64,000 nt of DNA, taken from Brachionus rotundiformis. Its lineage: Eukaryota > Rotifera > Eurotatoria > Ploima > Brachionidae. Where the stretch lies: assembly GCA_016802295.1 (NCBI GenBank), contig JAESIW010000020.1, positions 2,959,964 through 3,023,963 of the forward strand, written 5' to 3'. Made by a program: the position numbers and the translations under genes. The notes beneath the pieces were generated by a model. It worked only from the letters and a program-made list of their open reading frames with translations, had not been told where the DNA came from and did not search any database. This document shows, piece by piece, positions 20,165-32,900 of the stretch; positions within the stretch are counted from its first letter, which is position 1; every line of letters begins with the position of its first letter.

Positions 20165-20465
20165 TAATTATGTCAGACCTGATATTGAATATGCGACAGT
20201 GATCTGATATCCCTACACGGCTAAAGAAGGCGTAAACAAACTTGTGCCAAGAATTCAACTATACCAAAACTTAAACTATAATTGTTGCATCTGAGGATTT
20301 TTGCCAACCCAAAGCATCAGAGGAAAGACTTGTATCTGGAAAAAGTTCCACAACATGTGCTCAGTGCGAATTTTTGTTCAAGAATCTTCAAAGAATGGAA
20401 TAATGTCCCTGGCACGGTAATAAATGCTTCGATAGTCAACCAATTTGAAAACATATTATAGATAC
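20165..20465 (+). mobile_element. LINE 3' fragment, second copy
   Basis: The plus strand reads YVRPDIEYATVI, a stop, YPYTAKEGVNKLVPRIQ, and then, with stops and a frame change, KHQRKDLYLEKVPQHVLSAN, FCSRIFKEWNNVPGTVINAS and IVNQFENIL followed by a stop. It matches the same C-terminal region as the relic at 17.5 kb (VRPHLEY, NRVVETWNKL, TVNSIK), so it is a related but older copy. Confidence 0.7.
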
Positions 20466-23400
20466 TGTTAAGACTGGTAAAGACTTAACTAACAATGCCA
20501 AGTAAGTACTTACCTAACCAATATTAAAACTTTTCCTTCTGTAATTTATCGCAACGCAGTTGAGTCTGCTTCCTTTGTAAGTCATCTCGGCAAACCAAGT
20601 TTGCCTTTATCCTCATTATTGTTTATATTTTTTTATTTATATTTTTCATTAATCTTGAAATTCTTTTATTTTAATTTTAATAATAACTAAATTATTTTAA
20701 AAGACAGATCACGCTAGCTTTCTTGCTGTAATTAGAGGCCAACTTACAGAAGACTTCCTTGTTCCTTGTTCGAATCAAGGTGTCTGTTACATATTCAATA
20801 TTTAACTATCAATATTTATTGATAAAAAAAGTTATCGGATGATAATTTATGATAAATGAACACTATCATTCTACTGTTTAAAAGCTTTATTAATCCGTCT
20901 AACTCTTATTATTATTTATTATTATGCAAAAATCAATCTTGCTAATTAATAATCATTTTGATCAAGTGAAACAATTTTTGTTGAGAATTATTCTCAATAA
21001 TTGTCATATTAATTATTTTGTTACGTAAAATCTAAGCAAAAATATTAAGTATCAAATTAAATATGAATTTAATCGAGAAACTTTGCTTAAATAAATCAAT
21101 ATTTGGCAACAATTATTTTTCAATTATTAACGTACGCTGGTTTTGCTAACTAAAAATTAAAAAATAGTAAATTTTCAAAAATAATTAATTCTTCACACTG
21201 ACACAAATCTTAATTACAAAATTTAGCATTCACAATTCTATTTAATTCTAAAATCAAATTGTTTTATAATAAACTAATTTTTAATAAAATTTTTTTCTAA
21301 TTTGTAGTTGCGATAACTCAACCAATTGCGAAAGAACCTTCATTTTGGATTCAATTAAAAAATCAATAAACATCTAGTTTTTTTTCTTAATATTTTATTA
21401 ATCCAAATCCTAGATTTAACCAATATGCTAAATGGGCCCCACAATTTAATGAAAAAACAAATCCTCCCTAGCACGAAAATTAAAAAAATTAATAATTTAA
21501 TTAATATCTGTCAATTTAATCGATCAATTGCTCATGTTAAATTTTTCATTTGTATTAAGAATTGGTGAATCGAGAAGTAGTTTGTATTTTAGTTAATTTA
21601 CAATATAAACATCATGAAGTTAATTCTAAAGATTTAGAGCTGATAGCAGGAAATGATAAAATTTGTTTAAAAATTTGAGTGGCTAAGTTGGTGCTCTTGA
21701 ACAATTCTAGTTACTTTAATGTTAAGATTAAAAGTATTGAATTGTATTATAAACCTTTTACATTGATTTATTATTAGACTTGAATCGTTGCCAAACCATT
21801 ACTTTACCAATCAATTATATATAAAAATAGCTTAATGATAAAATTATTTTTTGATCATAATCAAACTTAACAACCAAAATTACTCATTTCCCAATGGATT
21901 TATTAGATAAGAGGATAATAAAAACGAAATTTTAATGTTTTATTAAAAAAAAAACTTGATGAAATATTGGTATTTACATTTTTCAAAATTCGTAAAATTA
22001 TTTTTTAACAAACAGCTTCATTTTTAATATAAGATAATTATACACGTTCCCAACAGATTTATGCTAATCAAAATCTTCTCTTTTATCTTAATAAAGCGAA
22101 AAATTAATTTTCTTTTTTATTTAGACTTAAAATTTAGCTTTTTAAGCTAAGTGATTGTGTTCTTGTTTGCCAGAATTAATAGAAGAAATATACAAATTGG
22201 AAATAAAACTTAACTGAGTTTGGGTGCACATTAGGAAAGCATCACAAGTAGGGAATACTTGAGAAAAAAAAATTGTATTATGATAATGATTGAAAAATAT
22301 AGAATTGGCTATGAATTTGAGCTACTTTTGCCAAAAAAAAAGTTACAAAAACAAGTTATATAATCTAAATAACAAAACTTTTCTCTTAAAAATTATCCGA
22401 TCTATAGTCTTATAAATTAATGTAAAATTGTTTCGCGACTGCAATATCTAACTTCCTTAAATTTTGTTAAACCTTTCATTTCAATATCTAAACATTAATT
22501 AATCACAAAAAATACCCTAATATTGAATCCAAATATCATTTTTGTGATTATTTTTTTTTATATAAATATTTTTTAAACTAATTTAAGGATTTAATTTCTT
22601 TTAACAAATTTCTTATACACTAATTTTATTCTAAAAAAATTGTCTATACTTCATAAGAGAAGAAAAAAAAACAAATTTCAAGTAAAAACTTGAAAATAAA
22701 TTTTTTTTGTTTTAATTTGTTAATCATAAAATATAAAAGAAAATCTTGTATAAATATTTATCTTTATAGAGAATTAATAAACAGCTTTAAATATGTTATT
22801 TGGAAAAGCTAGGCAAAAATCAATTTGTTTGGCATTAAATGAAAAAGTTAAATGAAATATTATGAAAATATCAATTTTAAACGTGGTAAAAATGAAACAA
22901 TTTTGAAAGGAACACCTTAATAAAATGGTTACACTTTGTTGACTTATTTTAAGCTTAACAAATCAATAAATTATTTTATAATTTATGATTATTGCTCTTG
23001 ATAGTTGTATTTTTATTCTTCAACTCAATCCAGATTTTAGCAAATAAAACCTCGATAAATCTTTTGGGCTAAATATTGGTTTATTATAAGAAATATTGCC
23101 ATTAGAAATAAAAAAATATAGACATTTCAAAATATTACAAATCTAGGATAACAAAATAATATAATTTACCACTTGATGCCAAATTAAAGATACAAGTTTT
23201 TTTTGATGGCTTCATATTTTAAAGAGAAAATGAACAAAAACTAAAATTATGATTTTATATTGACTATTTCTTTTAATAAATTTATCAAAAATTCTTTAAT
23301 GGCATTTAAAATTCTATTAATTTTTTATGATATTCGAGTTAATAAGGTGTAAATATAAATCTATGATTGATAGGAAACAAATTTTCCTACTTTCCAAAGA

Positions 23401-25721
23401 TGGAAGCCAACCAGGAGCAACCAACATACATTAAGCATACAATAAAAAATAATTTAATATTTAAATAAGTCAGTAAATAATAGATATAGTAAAATAATTT
23501 TCTTCAAAACTAGATAGCTTATTTCTTCTTTTTCCAACTAAAACCAAATATTTTTAAATATTCGTTTTAATTTGTTTTCCCATTAGCATGATAAATTTAA
23601 AAATGCGTCATCAATTTAAAGATAAAAAATATTTTCTTAATAAACAGAAAATCCAATTCGCTTAAGGTTGAAAATAATTTTCGATTTTTTTTTTTCAAAA
23701 GCTTTTTTTTCATAATTTTAATTTATGGATTGATTTTCAGGGCAAAAAAAAAGAATTAATGAATTTAAAAATACTGATATTTTATGTGCACCGGCGCTTA
23801 ATTTTAGGAAATATTAAAATTTTTTTTAGTTATTACGTTGCTACTTAATCTATCGGAAACTTTATTTTATACCATTTCTTCATTTTTAAAACAATATTAT
23901 TTTAATTGAAGTTTATCTCAAATCACTTTTGTTTAATGTATTAAACAAAGCATTTTTGATTTATAATAAACAAACTTCTTTTTTTAATTATTGAATTGCT
24001 TAAAATCAAAATTTATTCTTGATTTCTAAACATTTTACATTTATTAAAACCTAGAAACTTAGAATTATCTTAATTATATTTTATTAATTAAGTAAAATCA
24101 ACTTTAAAAGTTCCGATCAATCAATCATGTGATATTTTATTTTTTCAATTTCAATTATTCATTAAGATAATACATTTTTAAAGCTTTTATTAAAATAAAG
24201 ATCTAGGCTTAAATTTTTGATGAAATTAAAGTAAATTTTACCTAATGAAATATTCACTTGACATGATCTACTTTGGATCACCTTGGCTGTTCGTGATATT
24301 TTATATTACTAAATGAAAATATTTAAGAGGAAAAGATTTAAGTTGTCTATAAGCTATATACTTATCTCTGAAAAAATGAAAAATGATATAGAGTAATGGA
24401 TGTAAGAGAACAAAACACAAATTATATGTATTTTACTATTGATTTTCTGACAAGTCAATTTCTACCTCATAGCCTTGCTTCTAACCATGTCATTCTCATT
24501 TTGGATAACTCTTCGCAATTACTTACCTCCATGTTATTGCTTAACGTTCCGCCCTAATTCGACCTAAAAGTGGCTATTGATTAAGCATTGGTTTGTATAT
24601 GAGCTCTAATCATTCAAAGCAAATGTTCAAACCATAGCAGTCTTTTGTTTTGTCCATTTTTTTGGAATTATTTTTCTGTACAGTTCAGCATTTGAGGGCA
24701 ATGTATTCGGATAATTATCATCAAGTATCATATTTCGTCCAAACATCAGAGTTTGGAAGCTTTTTCAACATTGCTCTACAGGTTCAGTACGACACCGTTA
24801 ATAGTTCGGATTTGGTCACGACCATTAAAACCATGTTGTTTTTAATATACCCACACAATTCAACACAATCAAAGTGACTAAAAGTCAAAAACTCCAAGAG
24901 TTCATTTACTGAAAAATCAAACAATAACAAATAAATAATTAAACCATTAAAAAAATTAGTTTTTTGAAGCAAATATCAAAGAAAAAAATAATTTAATTTT
25001 TAATCAATCATCTATTAGAAAATATTGATAAACATAGAATAAAAATATTCAAAAGAATTAAAATTTACAAAAAAATAATTAACTTTCTCTTTAGAAGGAA
25101 CACCATTAGTGTTGTAATTCAAATTGACAATTTGAGCAATTTATTGGACTTATTTGGATTTAAATCTAAGTTTAGACATTATTAAAAAGTAAAAAAATAC
25201 GATTTAAAAACAAATATTCAAAATAACAATTAAAAATAACTATTTCAAATTGATAAAAATTATTTTGAAATTAAATTTTATTAAAAAATTTGAAAAAATT
25301 TTCTGATATTTCTAATATTTAAATATTTATTAGTCGCTGGAAAAATAGATAATCAATATAATACTTTCACAGTGTTCCAAAAATATATCAAAATAGACGA
25401 AAGATTTTCTTCTTGATTTTTCAAAGTTAGGTTTATCCATTTATTTTTACAATTTAATCACTTTTTTGATTTTAAAGCAAATTCAAAATTAATTTTCGAA
25501 TTATTTTAACTAAAGCTTATTTTAAGTCTTTTTAAATTCAAATAATAAATTAAATTATATTAAAATTTGAATATAAATTCAAATGTTTTTTTGTTTAAAT
25601 TAAAATTCGAATAATTTAATAATTACTTTAATTGTTCGAAATTCGATTCAAATGCTCTTTATTTACAACAGTAAACATCATTTTCTTATTAGGATTTCTC
25701 TTAGACCATTAGGCGAATCGT

Positions 25722-25961
25722 CTAGATGGTTGGTCTGGGAAAAGCATCTTTTGCTTTAACTTGTCTAAATGTGCCTCTATTGTTGTACTTACGACACTTC
25801 CAGAGCATGTAAGTTCCCATACGCACTGGATATGTGTGCCATCGATAAATAACTTTATGGTCATGACCATTTATCTCGAGTTCAATTACAGATGTAATAT
25901 TTTTATCAGTTTTTAGTTGAAAATTTTTATGCTGATAATCTTTAATTTTCTGAATATTTTT
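25722..25961 (-). pseudogene. FLYWCH-like zinc-finger ORF fragment
   Basis: An open stretch of 79 codons without a start Met ends at a stop at 25722. It reads VIELEINGHDHKVIYRWHTY, PVRMGTYMLWKCRKYNNRGT and FRQVKAKDAF. The order I-NGH-(K)VIY-R---YMLWKCR resembles the first half of FLYWCH fingers (F/Y..R....YWxC), which are often found in MULE-type transposons. The second Cys and the HxH are missing. An AG acceptor-like site (ATATTCAG) lies at its 5' end, so an exon is also possible. The identification is tentative. Confidence 0.3.
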
Positions 25962-26967
25962 TTAAAAATGAGAGTTTTATTTTTATCTATCATATCTGAG
26001 TTTATATTCTCGATTGAGTTAAAACCAAAAAAATTTTCGAATGATTAAGCAATATGGCAACAGAAATTCAGATGTAAATAAGTTTGGAATTCATCCCGCC
26101 AAAAAATACTGAGCATTACAGAGAGAGAGAAATTGAAAAAATTCAAAACTAAAAAAGCTTTAGTCAAATTTGAATATTCGTAAATCAAATGTGGAAAAAA
26201 GAAGCCACTCTGCAAAGTCTTAGAAATGAATACCACATTCATTTGTTACAAGTAATAATAATAAAATTTATAATGATGAATTGAAATTGGCAATCGATTG
26301 CCAGTCCGGAAGAATTGTGACCTAAATATTGTGGTAAATTTTACTTGTATCTAAGCTTAATCCAAATTGAGAACAAAAGTTTAGATTCTCTTAAAAATTT
26401 AGAAAGTAAAATTCATCAACATAAAAATATTCTTTTATACAGAATTCATTAAATCATAATCTGATAGCATAAGTATGACTTTATGAGGCAAGTAAATTAA
26501 TTAAGAGGCAAAATAAATACAAATTTAATTTTTTTTTTTAAAAATAATTTTATTTAATTGCATTTTCTTGATTGTAAAAATTTGCTCTAAAGACAATATA
26601 GAAAAAAAATATCATCCCTACACAAACAATTGGGACTAAACCATGAATTTTCTCACAAAAAAAAAAAGATAAAATTAATTTTAAAACAAAAAACAACATA
26701 TATAAGTTTTCAGTTTGGCAAAAAAAAATGGACATTGACATTTTTTCTTAATTACGGCCTATGAGTGTTTAAAATTTTAAACTATTTGTCTCATTTCACG
26801 CTTAAGTATTTAAATTTTCTTAATTTCAAAATAAATCAAAATTTTTCCAAATTTCATTCAAATGTACAATGACTCGATGGTGTGAAAAATTGAAAAAAAA
26901 ATTATTTTTTTCATAAGATTCTTCGGATTGCCAAGACTTAAACAATAAATAATACCGGCACTTGGAA

Positions 26968-29900
26968 CTAGAGCAGTGATTCATTCATACAATTAGACAA
27001 TTGACTGACTGCTTGACCAATTGAGCCAACCTCGTCAGCCAAATTATTCACAGCTATTTTTTTAAATAGGCTTATCTTGTTTAGAGATGAAGTCGAACTA
27101 GAAGCCGATGAGACCGATGATGCCGAAATGCTTAGCGGTGAGCTAAAATTCAATATGGTCTGTTTGACTTGTTCTTTTTTGACATTTTTTTCCTCATTTT
27201 CATTATCGATCTCAGGCTTATTCAAAGTGCTGTAGCATGGCAAGTCAGCAATGCTTTTTGAGTTGAATTTTTTTATCTTCTTAGCCATTAGACTGTCTTT
27301 TTTTCTTGATTTAAAATTGACCAAATCTTCTCTGCATTCTTCTTCGCTTTCGTCAACCATGCCAGATATGGTGTGTCTGCGGACTATTTTTTTGTGCTTG
27401 CAAGGCGAAGCAAAGGACAAGTCCTCGTAGCTAGATGAAATAGAGGACAGCGAGGCGAACCTCTGGGCTCGGTTTATTTTCATTTTGCGAACCATTGGCG
27501 ATGCGGATACGCATGATGAAGACGAGCCGGCAACTACACCCGATGTAGATGATGATGAAGAAACCGAAGAAGATATGTATTTACACTTAATTGAGTCTAT
27601 TTTTCTGTAATCATCCTCAATTATTTCCATTTTGGCATTGATTAAATCAACTTCCAGCTTTTTCATGAGTCTATTGAGTCTTAAAATGTTGGCCTCGTTT
27701 GTTTTTTCGAGCTCTTTGAGATTTATTTCTTTGCTTTGTGTAGAAATCTTGCCATCAGTGGTGTTGGCGTAGGATTTGCGCGCCAATGGGGTCGACTTCA
27801 GGCCATCAGGCTTATTTTCATAAGTCTTTAGCTTAATCATTGAGTCGTCTAAAAATTTCGGCTCCGATGACTTTTTCTTCTTGAACAGCTTTCTTCGATT
27901 TAGACTAGTTTGACTAGCTTCTAAATCGTAAGAATTTACGGTTTGATTTATGGACGGCGAGTTTAGACCAAGGATGAAGCTGAGCGGCTTAAATCGGGTG
28001 TCAACCGAGCGACTGCGTTGCTTGGCCTCTTTGAATGACTGCTTAATGGAAAAACCTTTGGATTGTTTGCTGGACTTTGGTTCCACTCCACGAGCTCTAT
28101 TTATTGCCGTCACAGATTTAGAGCTTCTCAAGCTTGGCTTTTCACTTAAAATTAAAAATAATTTAGCTTGGTATCCTAATTTGGTAAATGAAAGTTTCAA
28201 GCAAAAAGATAATGATCGATCTGGGACCAACTTGGAACATGCAAGTTAAGCATTTAATTTTCAAAATCAATCAATCAAAAACAAAACCGCAATTCAAACA
28301 CTAAAATTATTAACCTTTTTATTTTAATTCTAAATCTAAGGCCTTTTAATACTATAAATATAAAGAACATGGATATGTGTCTGAAAAATTTATTTTGAAT
28401 ATAACTATTTACCTTTTGAATTGAATATTTATTGGTTGTCGACTGGGATTCATATTGGAATAGTAGCCTGAATCGTTTGAGTTCTGATTGTTCCATGAGG
28501 TGTTGGCATTTGAGCTATTCGAGTTCCATTTTGACCGGAGTAGTTTAATTATGTTATTTAATAGTTCTGAGTATGATATTGGTTCAATATATGAGCAAAA
28601 TTGCTGTGCCAAATGCTGCTCAGCAGAGTCTTTTATTTCTGCTGGAATATTTTCTGCTTGAGATTGATCAAACAACCAGTCATGCTGGAAACAATTAGAA
28701 AATACATTAGTATTGTATAGATAGATTAAATTTGAATTTTAAAGAAATTGACTTGTGTAAACAATTCAAAATAAGTAAAATAATTAAAAATATTCAAATA
28801 TCCTGTGTCTGAATTTAGTTTCTAATTTTGAAACAATGTTCATCAGTCAAATTAGTTTAATTATTTTTATAACAGTAATGTTCAAATAGATTAAATGAGA
28901 TTCTAATACTAAATAAAATTTTTATCAATTAATTGATCTTTTATCTTCATAGCAAGGCATCTATCAAAACACTATAAGATTGCGCCTATTTTTAATAAGA
29001 TATTGGGTTATAATGAAAAATGTATTTGATCATTTTCAAACAATTTTTAAAACAAAGTAAATTTTGAATTGTTTTATTCCAATCTTTACTAAAATTTTTG
29101 TTTCCTTCTCTAAAAAATTTAACATAACACTGTACATTAGAAATTCATGAAAAAATTTAAAATTTTTATATTTTTTGTGAATTGTTTTAGGAAATTTTTA
29201 TTTGGCAAATTAAGTAATTAGCATTTAACGAATTTCCATTCAGATGTCTTTTATTTGGACGAGTATGAATTTAAATAAAAAAAATTGTAGCGAAATATCC
29301 ACTTTGTTAAAATACTCGTTATTTTTATGATTTTTTTATTATTTTAGAACTCTATTTAAGTATTGTATTTCATTCTTGTTTACTTAAACGTACATTTTTG
29401 CAATAAATCTTAAACTGTAAGTAAGAGATATTGTATTTTAAATATTTAAATAAAAAAATATTTTACATAAATATTACTTTTTAAAATTTATAGAAAAAAG
29501 AACGTTTAAGTAAATGAAAATAAAATATTTAAATAGAGACACAGATTATCTTTATCAATTGCGTCGATAGAAATGAACAAAAAAGCTAAAAGTCTACTAT
29601 AGCGCGACTGCCTTAGTTGTTCTGCTTTTTTAATTTAGTTAAACTAAGTTGACCGTAGAATATAAACTGTTATTATAGAGTGGATATTTCCCTACAATTT
29701 TTTTATTTAAATTCATACTCGTCCAAATAAAAGACATCTGAATGGAAATTCGGCAAATGTTAAACTCAGATCGATTATTGAATAAACTATTTCTTCATTT
29801 TTCTGGAAATTTGTCCATTTAAATAGGAAAAAAAAACTACTTATCAACTGTTATAATTAAAATAAGTGAATGACTCTCTTTTGGTAAAATATATATTTTG

Positions 29901-32900
29901 TTATTATGTTTGAAAAGTGACAAAGGTCTAGCAAGCCCATATCTAATTAAATTATATTTTGGAAAAATATAAAAAAATTTTATTCATACATTCGTCATAT
30001 TACCAAAATATTAAGTAAACATAAAGTTCTCTTTGCTACATATATGTATTTACAAAGTAAATGTTGGAGATATTGATGTTGTGAAAGTACAACAGCCCCT
30101 GCTTACAGTTTAGAATACAATATTCTTAATAAATTTTTTAAATCGTTATATCTTTTGAACAGGTTGTAATATTAATCAATCTATTATGAATCAGACAATT
30201 TTTTATTACATTTATGTTGGACAGGTCTCAAAATACTACACCTCTTGTTTACAGTGTAATAAAATAAGTGAATACAAAATATATTAATCACATATTATTT
30301 GATATTATCATAATAATTGTCTTTTCTTTTTTATTTTACATTAGTCAATTTTTAGTCGACTTTTTTAGAGGCTCTAGTCTGACACAGACGTGACTGCATC
30401 GAGCTGATCATCTACAGCACAACTATTACCCGGTCGAAACCGGTTACCCATTATCGGATGGGCCCTTCGAGCCTCTGTTTGCATGACTAGCACACAACCA
30501 GCCGGCTGTACGGGTAACGGACTCTAAAGATTTTTTTCCCTACACGCTTCTTGTGGAGTAACTAAATTTTGACTTGTGCGACCGGGTATTTAGCCCTACC
30601 TCTTGAGGGATTAGAACCTGTGATCTCTTGATCAAATGGATCAAATTTAAATATCAGCTGATCAAGCCACTACACCATCTCGGCTAAAGACTCTAAACAT
30701 ATGTTAAAAATAACCACTTACATAAATTAGAATGAGCTCTATTAGAAGAGACTGGGCCAAATGGTCGCTGCGAATGGTCTCGCAGTTGGCCTCATTGAGT
30801 CTAATTATTGACTGTGAGAAAGCAATGGACAGATTTTTGATTGTCATCTTGTTGTGCTGATAGGCGGCGGCCACTCTCCTCAAATGAGCGGTCAAGAACT
30901 TAAGGGTCTCGTAGTTGTGCTTGGGTAGTTTGTTGAGCAGTTTCTTGACGCCCATAATTCGGATCTGATGATGCTCAAAGCGGCATATCTGAATGAATTC
31001 GTTGTACAATTGGGAAGTGGTCAGCGAGTCGGGCAGCTCGTTCAGAAAGCACTTGAGCAGCGAGACGACCGCGTGCGGGTTGTCCCAGTTGTAATCAGAC
31101 ACATCTATGTTCATGATGCCGCTGTTAAGCTGAGACCTGAGCGCCAAGACCACTTGTTTCTGGCCGACTTTTCTGTACAAACCTTCGTCAATTATGTGTA
31201 TCTCAATGAGCCGTGTGCACACCTCAATGACCACAGGGATGAACAGCGAGCTCGTGGACGGCTCGCATCGCTCCAGCGGTATGCCAAAATTGCGGCTCTG
31301 CGACACGTAGTCTTCGTTGAGGCCGTGAGTGATCTGATCGGTGCTCGTGTTGGTCATGAAGTCTTTTATCCGCCTGGTCATTTGACGCACCCATTTTTTG
31401 TTGTCTCTGCGCGGGCTCACGTCTTGTTCGATCTGTTTCCGAGTGTACGAGTCGTCCGGCGACGAGTTCAACAACTCGTTTGAATTGTTCATTGATTTGA
31501 GAGTTTTGGGCGAGTAGGCGCTAAAGTCTAGCGAGTTATTTGACTCGATTGTATTCAATAGCCAATTTTTGTTGTTCGATATGGACGTTACTAATTTGTC
31601 TAATGAGTCATTTGAATTTTCTTGCATTACTCGTATCCATTCCAGCATGGAGTCATGATCAATTGTCTGAAACAAATATTCAGAATTAACTGAACGTATT
31701 TTGAATACATTTTTGCGCTTGGTGTAATCATAAGCAATGTCAATAAGGGAGTTTTTGATGTTGATTGGATAGGACGAGTCCATTGATGGTATCATTATGT
31801 TGTCTTTTTTCTCTTTGCATAAGAACAGCTCACCACTTTTCTTGAGCACGGCCCAAGCGGGTCGCCACGATCGGTCATTGGACCGTTTGCCATCTTTTAC
31901 CACCATTTTGCATATTAGGACACCTTCTTTGATTGTTTCGTTTATTTGAGACAAATAGTCGTCCGAGGCAATGATGTTTTTGTTCTCGACGGCCTGTAGA
32001 ACCACTGGGGTCTTTTCGCCAAAGAAACTCTTCAGTTTTTTGATGCTGGTGTTGCGCGTTTGACCAGACTTGTGGGCTGATTTTGAGTCGTTTTTTTTGT
32101 TCTTGAGTTGGGTTGGTTGTAGGTGTTTGTAGCGGCCTGTGTCGTCGCTCTCCTGGTTAGAGGACGAGCAGGTCGGTAAAGGCGCCCTACTGGCTGCTTG
32201 AGCCGATTTGACGCGTGGATGTTTGAGCATTGGCGTGTCCGACTCAACTAGCCGATTTGGCGTGCCTCTTGACTGCGCTGGCTTTCCAGTGTCCGAGCAT
32301 GTTTGGTGAAAGTCGTCCTCAGTTGGTCGGTTCGTGCTCTTGGACCTCTCTGCCGATGGCGTTGAGGTCAATTTGTTAATTTGGTTTTGCTGCTGTATTC
32401 GCTGCAGTTTTTGCTGCCGCATCACTGTCGAAGATGGCGAGTAGTAGTATGGCACTGATGACGGATTCAAGAAGTCGTAGTCTTTGGCTTCGTTTTCGCT
32501 GATTGCTGCAAAGTCTGAAAATATCAAATTGTTTAATTAAAACTAAAACTCAATCAAGTTTATTGATTAATATTCATTAAAATTGGGATCAGAAGGATTT
32601 AGTGATTAAAACGGAATAAATTAATTAATTTGAAAAGGGTTTGCTTTTTTCTGATGTAATTTATTCAGTCTTGGTCAAATAAAGTCTTTATTACAGGTCA
32701 TAAGATTAGCTAAAAATTAAATAGGCACCGTAATAAAAAATTCTATTGGTTTTTATTAATTTAAGACACTTCCATCTCATTTCGAACCTACAAGGTATAA
32801 ATGTATTTAAAGCTTTTTATTTAAATATTTTGATAATGAAACAAAAAAAAGTAAAAAAGTTGGTAAAGAACTGAGTTTTGGATATTTGGATAGACCCGGT

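Larger units (their letters stand above)
19411..26967. other. 7.5-kb AT-rich intergenic region with relic elements
   Basis: Apart from the LINE relic at 20.2-20.5 kb and the FLYWCH-like relic at 25.7-26.0 kb, I found no supportable gene, RNA or array. A slightly GC-richer tract near 24250-24870 has a short open stretch without recognisable similarity. It is probably old repeat DNA. Confidence 0.45.
28685..30721 (-). other. ARHGAP intron 9 with a MITE and a nested SINE
   Basis: This 2.0-kb intron separates the PH/GAP exon from the exon that finishes the GAP domain. Besides the two elements listed separately, two similar motifs occur (CAACAGCCCCTGCTTACAGT near 30090 and CTACACCTCTTGTTTACAGT near 30240). 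They may be part of another old repeat. Confidence 0.55.

Noticed and set aside
20700..20800. GTTCGAATC, a B-box-like sequence suggesting a tRNA or SINE
   Set aside because: No matching A box at the right distance, no acceptor stem and no T run; judged chance or too eroded.
24600..24900. 75-codon plus-strand open frame near 24.7 kb
   Set aside because: No recognisable similarity, no homologous exon pattern, and it lies in what looks like old repeat DNA.
30364..30480. Possible hammerhead ribozyme (CTGAT and CGAAAC inside an AGAGGCTC/GAGCCTCT stem)
   Set aside because: The core would need CTGATGA and a stem II between it and GAAAC; the sequence has CTGATCA and no pairing there, and no suitable cleavage triplet on either strand.
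30968..31483. 171-codon plus-strand open frame over the RhoGAP exon
   Set aside because: It is antisense to the PH-RhoGAP coding exon, where higher GC keeps stops rare; no similarity to known proteins.
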